DNA from: CAXTEJ01 sp964243295
GTDB lineage: Bacteria > Actinomycetota > Actinomycetes > Actinomycetales > Angustibacteraceae
Reading direction: 5' to 3'
DNA: 37,025 bases
Assembly (NCBI GenBank): GCA_964243295.1
Contig: CAXTEJ010000033.1
Location: 1 to 37,025 of the forward strand
The translations under genes were made by a program, and so were the position numbers. The notes beneath the pieces are model-generated. The model ran no database searches. It was not told the origin of the DNA and worked only from the letters and a program-made list of their open reading frames with translations. Numbering within the stretch: the stretch's first letter is position 1; every line of letters begins with the position of its first letter. Below, in pieces: positions 30,742 through 37,025 of this stretch.

Positions 30742-31749
30742 TCAGCTGCTGCGCAGGCCGCGGACGTGCTCGTAGAGCTCGCTGTCGTCGTGGTGCAGCA
30801 GCCCGGCCGCGCCGGCGTCGGAGAACAGCGCCGCTGCGGCCTGGACGACGGGCAGCGGCAGGCCCGCGCCGGACGCCTCGTCGAGCACCAGGTGGAGGTC
30901 CTTGACGAACAGGCCCACCGCGCTGCGCACCGGTCGCGGCGCGTCCGGCGACGGCGCCGGCTCGCCGACCATCCGGCCGCCCCGGTCGTCGAGCATGAAC
31001 GAGGCCGCCGCGCCCCGGCGCACGGTCTGCCACGCGAGCCCGGGGTCGATGCCCAGCCCCTCGGCGAGGGCGAGGGCCTCGGCCGCCGCGGCGATGTGCA
31101 CGCCGCACAGCACCTGGTTGACCATCTTCATCGCCTGCCCCTGGCCGGGCCGCGTGCCGACCTCGACGACCTCGCCGAGGGCCCGCAGCAGCTGCCGGTC
31201 GTCGCCCTGCGCGCCGGCGGCCATGAGCAGCAGCGTGCCGTCACCAGCCCGGGTGACCCCGCCGCTGACCGGTGCGTCGACGAGCCGCACGCCGTCCGGC
31301 AGCCGCTGCGCCAGCCCGGTGACCGCCGCCGGGCCGAGCGTCGCCAGCACGACGACGCGGCACCCCGGGCGCAGCGCGGCGGCCGCGCCGTCCGGGCCGA
31401 ACAGCGCCTGCTCGGCCTGCGCCGGCGTCGCGACCATGACCACGAGCACGTCCTGGCCCGCGGCAGCAGCCGCCGGGCTCGTGGCACCGCGCACGCCGGG
31501 CCCGGTCGCGGCGACGCGCTCGGGCGTGGGGTCGTAGGCGACGACGTCGTGCCCCGCCGCGGCGAGCCGCCGCACCATCGGGCTCCCCATGGCGCCGAGC
31601 CCCAGCCAGGCGACCGCCTGCCTGCCCGTGTCGCCGGGCACGTCGGGCACGTCGGGCACGCCGGGCACGTCGGGCACGCCGGGCACGTCAGGCACATCGC
31701 GCAGGTCGGGCGGGTCAGGCACGGCGGTGCGGGCGACGTCCTCGGGCAC
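30742..31749 (-). CDS. NAD-dependent beta-hydroxyacid dehydrogenase (3-HIBADH family, LtnD-like)
   Basis: A 335-residue dehydrogenase. The Rossmann motif is WLGLGAMGSPM at about residues 48-58, substrate loop DAPVSGGVTRAGDGTL, and the catalytic lysine lies in GQGQAMKMVNQVL. The C-terminal helical domain ends with FVKDLHLVLDEA. The family includes L-threonate dehydrogenase LtnD and tartronate semialdehyde reductase, so it fits the acid-sugar locus. About 45 residues before the Rossmann fold are an Asp/Val/Pro repeat not found in the family. GTG 31749 has GAGGAG 5 bases upstream, but several in-frame GTG codons inside the repeat leave the start open. It is convergent with the SDR and is not in the main operon. 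Confidence 0.87.
   Translation of the reverse strand: MPEDVARTAVPDPPDLRDVPDVPGVPDVPGVPDVPDVPGDTGRQAVAWLGLGAMGSPMVRRLAAAGHDVVAYDPTPERVAATGPGVRGATSPAAAAAGQDVLVVMVATPAQAEQALFGPDGAAAALRPGCRVVVLATLGPAAVTGLAQRLPDGVRLVDAPVSGGVTRAGDGTLLLMAAGAQGDDRQLLRALGEVVEVGTRPGQGQAMKMVNQVLCGVHIAAAAEALALAEGLGIDPGLAWQTVRRGAAASFMLDDRGGRMVGEPAPSPDAPRPVRSAVGLFVKDLHLVLDEASGAGLPLPVVQAAAALFSDAGAAGLLHHDDSELYEHVRGLRSS
31635..31697 (-). repeat. 9-base tandem repeat encoding an Asp/Gly-Val-Pro extension
   Basis: Seven units of cgggcacgt (units 3 and 5 end in c, unit 7 diverged) run 31635-31697. They encode the DVP/GVP repeat at the dehydrogenase N-terminus. Units of nine keep the frame, so length variation would be tolerated. 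Confidence 0.85.
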
Positions 31750-31799
31750 GGGTGCTCCTCGACTCGGGTGCGGCCACGCTAGCGCCGCCTCCTCCCGGC

Positions 31800-31817
31800 G
31801 TGATCATGCGATCCCGG
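31800..31817 (+). repeat. Dispersed 18-base repeat, distant copy
   Basis: gtgatcatgcgatcccgg, identical to the copies at 8957 and 8991 more than 22 kb away. It lies in the gap between divergent genes. Confidence 0.85.
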
Positions 31818-31867
31818 CTCACCCGACGCCGCGCCGGACGCGGCTGGAGGGCGCTGCCGGCCGGTCC

Positions 31868-31873
31868 TAGGCT
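31868..31873 (+). promoter_or_regulatory. -10 box TAGGCT, leaderless promoter
   Basis: TAGGCT ends 6 bases before ATG 31880, with no ribosome-binding site between. Confidence 0.5.
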
Positions 31874-31879
31874 CGGGGC

Positions 31880-32857
31880 ATGCGAGCTGTCGTCATCACC
31901 CGTCCCGGCGGGCCCGAGGTCCTCGAGGTGCAGCAGGTGCCGGACGCCGTGGCCGGCCCCGGCGAGGTGCTGGTGGCCGTGAGCGCCGCCGGCGTCAACC
32001 GGGCCGACCTGATGCAGCGCGAGGGGCGCTACGACCCGCCGCCCGGCGCTCCCGCCCACCCGGGGCTCGAGGTCAGCGGCACCGTGGCGGCGCTCGGTGA
32101 CGGCGTCGGCGGCTGGCAGGTCGGCGACCAGGTGTGCGCGCTGCTGTCGGGCGGGGGCTACGCCGAGCTGGTCGCCGTGCCCGCCGGGCAGCTGCTGCCC
32201 GTGCCGGACGGGGTGGCCCTGGTCGAGGCCGCGGCGCTGCCCGAGGTGGTGTGCACGGTGTGGAGCAACGTGTTCCTCTCCGCCGGGCTGCAGCCGGGCG
32301 AGACGCTGCTGGTGCACGGCGGCTCGAGCGGCATCGGCACCATGGCGATCCAGCTCGCCGCCCACGCGGGCGCACGGGTGGCGGTGACCGCCGGCTCGGC
32401 CGAGAAGCTCGAGCGGTGCCGCGAGCTCGGTGCCGACGTCCTCGTCAACTACCGCGAGGACGACTTCGTCGAGGTCGTGCGGACGGCGACCGGCGGCACC
32501 GGCGCCGACGTCGTCCTCGACAACATGGGCGCGACGTACCTCGCGCGCAACGTCGACGTGCTCGCGGTCAACGGCCGGCTCGTCGTCATCGGCCTGCAGG
32601 GCGGCACCCGCGCCGAGCTCGACCTGGGCCGGCTGCTCGCCAAGCGCGCCGCCGTCATCGCGACCACGCTGCGCGCCCGCCCCGCGGCCGAGAAGGCCAC
32701 GATCGTCGCCGCCGTGCGTGAGCACGTGTGGCCGCTCATCGCGGCCGGCGCCGTCCGGCCCGTCATCGACACCACCCTGCCCCTCGACCAGGCCGGCGCC
32801 GCGCACGAGCTGCTCGCGGCGTCCGGCCACGTGGGCAAGGTGCTGCTCACGACCTGA
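31880..32857 (+). CDS. NAD(P)H:quinone oxidoreductase, PIG3/Qor type
   Basis: A 325-residue zinc-independent MDR enzyme. The N-terminal block MRAVVITRPGGPEVLEV and AAGVNRADLMQREGRYDPPPGAP match the PIG3-type quinone oxidoreductases. The nucleotide-binding motif is LLVHGGSSGIGTMAIQLA, and DVLVNYREDDF and DVVLDNMG follow. These enzymes reduce quinones with NADPH in stress defence. The start is fixed by the leaderless -10 box 6 bases upstream. The last 11 bases overlap the 3' end of the convergent reductase gene, so the pair could produce antisense transcripts. Confidence 0.9.
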   Translation: MRAVVITRPGGPEVLEVQQVPDAVAGPGEVLVAVSAAGVNRADLMQREGRYDPPPGAPAHPGLEVSGTVAALGDGVGGWQVGDQVCALLSGGGYAELVAVPAGQLLPVPDGVALVEAAALPEVVCTVWSNVFLSAGLQPGETLLVHGGSSGIGTMAIQLAAHAGARVAVTAGSAEKLERCRELGADVLVNYREDDFVEVVRTATGGTGADVVLDNMGATYLARNVDVLAVNGRLVVIGLQGGTRAELDLGRLLAKRAAVIATTLRARPAAEKATIVAAVREHVWPLIAAGAVRPVIDTTLPLDQAGAAHELLAASGHVGKVLLTT

Positions 32858-33731
32858 CGGCCGCCGGGCTGTCAGCGACGAGGGCCTCGAGCACCGTCCG
32901 CACGGACGTCGGACGCCGGCCGAGCAGCTCACCCAGCGCCGGGTCGGTGACGGCGAACTCGCCCCGACGCGCGGCTCGGTACATGCCGAGCGTGAAGTCG
33001 GCAGCGGCCTCCGGCATGCCGCGGCCGACGGCCGCCTCCCGCCACACCTCGTCCTCGACGACGTGCCGGGTGATGGTGCGACCGGTGACGTCGCTGAGGA
33101 CGGCGGCCACGGCCTCGAGGTCGAGCGCCTCGGACGCCGTCAGCGGTGCGGTGACGCCGTCGAGGACTCCGTCCTCGGCCAGCGCGATCGCGGCGGCCTC
33201 GGCGAGGTCGGCGTGGGCCGTCCACGAGACAGGACCGTCCGCGGGGGCGACCAGCCGCCCGGTCTCCAGGGCGTCGCCGATGAAGAAGCCGATCGACCCG
33301 GCGTAGAAGCCGTTGCGCAGGGCGGTGAAGGGCGTGCCCAGCCCGGCGAGGTGCCGCTCGGTGTCGGCGTGGGTGAGCTGCGGCGCGAACAGCGAGGTCG
33401 CCGAGGCGGCCTGGTGACTGGTGTAGAGGACGCGCTCGGCCCCGGCCGCACGGGCGGCGTCGATGGCCGCCAGGTTCGCCTCCAGCGCGCCGCTGCCGCG
33501 GATGGCCGCCGAGATGACGAGCACGCGCTGCGCCCCCTCGAAGGCCTGCGCGAGACCGCCCGGCTGCGTGAAGTCACCAGCCCGCACGCGCACCCCGCGG
33601 TCGGCGAGGTGCGCGGCCTTCGTGACGTCGCGGACGCTGACGCCCACGTCTTGCGCGGGCACCCGCCGCAGCAGGTGGTCGACGACCTGCGAGCCGAGCT
33701 GCCCGGTCGCTCCGGTGATGACGAACATCAT
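32847..33731 (-). CDS. NmrA/QorB-like SDR, NAD(P)H:quinone oxidoreductase
   Basis: A 294-residue atypical SDR. It has the N-terminal FVITGATGQLGSQVVDHLL, the block RVLVISAAIRGSG, and VLYTSHQAASATS. No YxxxK catalytic pair is evident, as in NmrA/QorB (YtfG) proteins, which bind NADPH and reduce quinones or sense redox state. The gene starts with two in-frame ATGs (33731 and 33728); the second is better spaced from GGAGGAG. It is divergent from a TetR-family regulator across an 83-base region carrying a 27-bp imperfect palindrome, so TetR control is likely. Its 3' end overlaps the convergent quinone oxidoreductase gene. Confidence 0.87.
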   Translation of the reverse strand: MMFVITGATGQLGSQVVDHLLRRVPAQDVGVSVRDVTKAAHLADRGVRVRAGDFTQPGGLAQAFEGAQRVLVISAAIRGSGALEANLAAIDAARAAGAERVLYTSHQAASATSLFAPQLTHADTERHLAGLGTPFTALRNGFYAGSIGFFIGDALETGRLVAPADGPVSWTAHADLAEAAAIALAEDGVLDGVTAPLTASEALDLEAVAAVLSDVTGRTITRHVVEDEVWREAAVGRGMPEAAADFTLGMYRAARRGEFAVTDPALGELLGRRPTSVRTVLEALVADSPAAVRS

Positions 33732-33754
33732 GCTCCTCCAGTGGGGTTCCGATG

Positions 33755-33781
33755 CTAACGCTGTAACCGTATCACCGTTAG
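33755..33781. promoter_or_regulatory. Putative TetR operator, 27-bp imperfect palindrome
   Basis: ctaacg (33755-33760) and cgttag (33776-33781) are the outer arms; over two 13-base half-sites 10 positions match in inverted orientation. It sits in the divergent region between the reductase and the TetR gene. Each promoter also carries gttagcat on its own strand (minus 33759-33752, plus 33801-33808). Confidence 0.55.
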
Positions 33782-33802
33782 GAAGTGGAAACGACCGACT
33801 GT

Positions 33803-33808
33803 TAGCAT
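33803..33808 (+). promoter_or_regulatory. -10 box TAGCAT, leaderless promoter of the TetR gene
   Basis: TAGCAT ends 6 bases before ATG 33815, the same spacing as at 9053 and 31868. Confidence 0.5.
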
Positions 33809-33814
33809 TGATCC

Positions 33815-34507
33815 ATGACGGCAGCTCGGGAAGACGTGCGCACGGCGGTGGTCGAGGCCGCGGCCGGCCTGCTGCGCGAGCACGGTGCCGCCGGACTCAC
33901 CACCCGCGCGGTCGCCCAGGCGGCCGGCGTCCAGGCACCGACGATCTACCGGCTGTTCGGCGACAAGGACGGCCTGGTCGAAGCGGTCGCCGAGCACGCC
34001 ATGGCCACCTACGTGGCGTCGAAGGCGATCGCGGACGACGACCCCGTGGCCGACGTCCGGGCGGCCTGGCACCAGCACATCGACTTCGCGCTGACCCACC
34101 CCCACCTGCACGGCATGCTCGCGACCCGGGCGTCGGCGGGGCCGTCGCCCGCGACCGAGGCCGGCATCGCGGTGCTGCGCGGGCGCGTCCACCGGCTGGC
34201 GGCGGCGGGGCTGCTGCGCGTCGACGAGCGGCGCGCGCTGATGATGATCCACGCCGCGGGCACCGGCACCGCCACCGCCCTGCTCGGCACCCCGCCCGAG
34301 CACCGCGACCCAGGCCTCGCCGAGGCGATGCTGCAGACGGTCCTCGACGGCATCCTGGCCGCCGCCCCTGCGTCCACCGACACCTCCGTCGCCGGCGTCG
34401 CCGTCACCTTCGCCACGGTCGTGGCCGACCTGCCGGGGCTCAGCGAGGCCGAGCGGGCGCTCATGGCGGAGTGGGTGGCCCGCGCCGTGCAGGGGCCCAT
34501 CGCCTGA
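33815..34507 (+). CDS. TetR-family transcriptional regulator
   Basis: A 230-residue regulator. The N-terminal DNA-binding domain is complete: VRTAVVEAAAGLLREHG, LTTRAVAQAAGVQAPTIYRLFGDKDGLVEAV (residues 28-58). The C-terminal ligand domain shows LTHPHLHGMLA and long Ala-rich helices, without a recognisable effector class. Transcribed divergently from the QorB/NmrA-like reductase gene with an operator-like palindrome between, so it most likely represses that reductase and itself in response to an electrophile or quinone (inference). Confidence 0.92.
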   Translation: MTAAREDVRTAVVEAAAGLLREHGAAGLTTRAVAQAAGVQAPTIYRLFGDKDGLVEAVAEHAMATYVASKAIADDDPVADVRAAWHQHIDFALTHPHLHGMLATRASAGPSPATEAGIAVLRGRVHRLAAAGLLRVDERRALMMIHAAGTGTATALLGTPPEHRDPGLAEAMLQTVLDGILAAAPASTDTSVAGVAVTFATVVADLPGLSEAERALMAEWVARAVQGPIA

Positions 34508-34550
34508 GCGCTCCCACCTCGACCCCTGCGGACCTACCGGGTCAACTCGC

Positions 34551-34580
34551 TTGACGCCTCGTGCAGATACCGCGTATACA
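34551..34580 (+). promoter_or_regulatory. Sigma-70-type promoter of the PadR/ABC operon
   Basis: TTGACG (34551-34556), an 18-base spacer and TATACA (34575-34580). The first operator copy (34567-34577) overlaps the -10 box. Confidence 0.75.
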
Positions 34581-34608
34581 TGCTCTCGCCAGCACCAATA
34601 CCGGGTAT
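34567..34608. promoter_or_regulatory. Paired PadR operators ATACCGsGTAT
   Basis: ATACCGCGTAT (34567-34577) and ATACCGGGTAT (34598-34608) are near-palindromic (ATAC-N3-GTAT) and start 31 bases apart, about three helical turns. One covers the -10 box and the other the early transcript just before the ribosome-binding site, a layout suited to autorepression by a PadR dimer pair. Confidence 0.7.
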
Positions 34609-34622
34609 GTAGGGGGAACGTC

Positions 34623-35209
34623 ATGTCGATTCGTCAGGGTCTGCTCGCGCTGCTGGCGCAGCAGCCGATGTACGGCGCGCAGCTGCGCGCCGAGTTCGAA
34701 GGACGTACCGGTGGCACCTGGCCCCTCAACGTCGGACAGGTCTACTCGACGCTCTCCAGGCTGGAGCGCGACGGGCTCGTCGAGGCCGCAGGGGGGCCGG
34801 ACGAGGAAGGGCGCATCGCCTACCGCCTGACCGACGACGGGCGCGACGCGGTCGGCCGGTGGTGGACCACCCCGGTCGACCGCGCCGAGCGCCCGCGCGA
34901 CGAGCTGGCCATCAAGCTGGCGCTCGCCGTCACGGTGACCGGCGTCGACGTGCCCGCGGTCGTGCAGTCCCAGCGCACGCAGACCCTGCGCTCGCTGCAG
35001 GACCTCACCCGGCTCAAGGCGCGCGCCACCGACGGCGACGACCTCGCCTGGATGCTGGTGCTCGAGAACCTCATCTTCGGCGCGGAGGCGGAGGTGCGCT
35101 GGCTCGACCACGTCGAGACCCGGCTGCTGCGACGGGCCCGGACGGCGACCCCGGCCGCCCCGCTCACGACCACCGCCACCGGCGCCACGACCGTGACGGG
35201 CGGGGCACG

Positions 35210-35213
<4 letters not shown>
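34623..35213 (+). CDS. PadR-family transcriptional regulator
   Basis: A 196-residue PadR regulator. The winged helix domain reads SIRQGLLALLAQQPMYGAQLRAEFE, then VGQVYSTLSRLERDGLVEA and YRLTDDGR (within residues 2-82). The C-terminal half is the helical dimerisation domain of the Vir-like C-terminal (PadR_C) type. It is first of an operon and overlaps the ABC ATPase gene by four bases (ATGA), so it most likely controls the exporter, derepressing on toxic ligand binding as LmrR-type PadR proteins do. GGGGGAA serves as ribosome-binding site. Confidence 0.92.
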
Positions 35214-35997
<784 letters not shown>

Positions 35998-35998
<1 letters not shown>

Positions 35999-37025
35999 TG
36001 CCGCGGCTGCAGGCCTGGCGTCCCGCGCTGCGGATCGCGCGCCGCGACGTCACGCGCGCCCGCGGGCGCAGCGCCCTGGTCGTGGCGATGGTCGGCCTGC
36101 CGGTCGCCCTCGTCACCGCCTTCGCCACCCTCTACACGACCAACGACGTGTCGGTGGCCGAGTCGGTGCCGCTGCGCATGGGCACCACGCAGGCCGAGCT
36201 CACCACCTACGGCGACCAGCCCGTCGTGCAGACCCCCGACGGCTCGTCCAACACGCTCGACCAGTCCGGCGCCACCGTCGGCGGCCCGGCACCCGACGCC
36301 GCGTCCCTGCAGCAGCTCACCGGCGGGCGGGTCATCGACCTGCTGACCGTGACGAGCACCATCCGCACCGACCGCGGCCGCACGTCGTCCAACGTCCTGG
36401 TCACCGACCCCACCGACCCCCGGCTCGCCGGCGTCTTCTCGACGCTGCAGGGCCGGCTGCCGCGCGCTGACGACGAGGTGGCGGTCACCAAGGCGCTCGG
36501 CGTGGGTGCAGGCGACACGCTGCGCCTCGACGACGGGGCGCGACCGGCCACGGTCGTCGGCGTCGTCCAGGTGCCCTACGGCTTCTCCGGCCGGCTCGTC
36601 GTCGCCCGCCCGGGCCTCGGCCTGCCCGTCCCGGACGGCGACTCGGGCCACCGCTACCTCCTCGACCGCTCGACGCCCGTGCTGTGGCCGGAGGTGCAGC
36701 GGCTCAACGCCCGGGGCGTCACCGTGCTCAGCCGCGACGTGGTCGCCTCGCCGCCCGCGAACTGGCAGTCGACCCTGCCGGCCGGCGCGAACCTGTCGAC
36801 CGGGGGCGGCGTCGACGCCGCCACCCGGGCGGTGCTCGTGCTGGTGATCTTCTCGATCGTGCTCGAGGTCGTGCTGCTCGCCGGCCCCGCCTTCGCGGTC
36901 GGCGCGCGGCGGCAGGCCCGCCAGCTCGCCCTGGTGGCCGCGGCCGGGGGCACGCGCGCCGACGTCCGGCGCATCGTCCTGGCGCAGGCGGCGGTGCTCG
37001 GCGCGGCCGCCGCCGTGGTCGGCAG
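35998..37025 (+). CDS. FtsX/MacB-type ABC transporter permease, 3' truncated by the window edge
   Basis: At least 342 residues, open to the last base. The start overlaps the ATPase stop by one base. The N-terminus is cytoplasmic and basic (LQAWRPALRIARRDVTRARGRS), then membrane segment 1 (ALVVAMVGLPVALVTAFATL). A large external domain of about 240 residues follows, and a second segment (AVLVLVIFSIVLEVVLLAGPAF). After it comes GARRQARQLALVAAAGGTRADVRR, the coupling-helix region of FtsX-type permeases. The C-terminal half with further segments is outside the window; actinobacterial versions are often duplicated and about 800 residues long. Confidence 0.88.

Overview
The window is very G+C-rich, has dense operons with ATGA/TGATG overlaps, and uses many GTG starts and one TTG start. 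Several genes have a TAnnnT-type -10 box 6-7 bases before the start codon, which indicates leaderless mRNAs. These traits, with families such as a DUF222/HNH tail, an ECF sigma/zinc anti-sigma pair and a single-ATPase Frc-type sugar ABC system, point to an actinomycete (Actinomycetota). The sequence alone does not give a genus. I see no rRNA, tRNA, CRISPR array, transposase or phage gene.

Layout: (1) 1-5391: the tail of an HNH nuclease, two tandem paralogous anchored proteins of unknown function, a patatin-like hydrolase broken by a +1 frameshift in its oxyanion-hole motif, and a two-subunit 3-oxoacid CoA-transferase. (2) 4864-7254: a DUF2231 membrane protein and a Rieske lipoprotein, divergent from an ECF sigma factor and its zinc anti-sigma factor. 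The two divergent promoters have the same sequence architecture, which suggests one redox-linked regulon. (3) 7255-13489: a DEAD-box helicase with a three-hairpin leader, a Gfo/Idh/MocA oxidoreductase, a zinc-independent MDR oxidoreductase, and the cysteine pair cysK-cysE. The gaps here carry copies of an 18-base dispersed repeat. (4) 13504-20061: a NatAB-type efflux ABC pair, then a LacI-controlled Frc-like sugar importer with a clear promoter and a 20-bp palindromic operator. (5) 20119-22636: a 585-residue low-complexity single-pass membrane protein and a MobA-like nucleotidyltransferase. (6) 22850-31749: a candidate acid-sugar catabolic locus. It holds an Asp/Glu-racemase-fold enzyme, a DUF1537 acid-sugar kinase, a ribose-type ABC importer, a FadR-type GntR regulator, an SDR dehydrogenase and, convergent to them, a beta-hydroxyacid dehydrogenase. 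(7) 31880-37025: a quinone-oxidoreductase, a QorB/NmrA-like reductase with a divergent TetR regulator, and a PadR regulator leading a MacB-type ABC exporter that runs off the end.

How it works together: the GntR regulator appears to control both its own promoter and the first promoter of the acid-sugar locus, because both carry an identical 13-base element. The usual partners of DUF1537 kinases (OtnC aldolase/decarboxylase, OtnI isomerase, PdxA2) are absent here, and the racemase-fold enzyme lacks the second catalytic cysteine. The pathway chemistry may therefore differ from the described tetronate routes, and this is the best candidate for something new. The second is the Rieske/DUF2231/ECF module. 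Both are inferences from gene content and motifs. All homology calls are from reading the translated sequence, with no database search.
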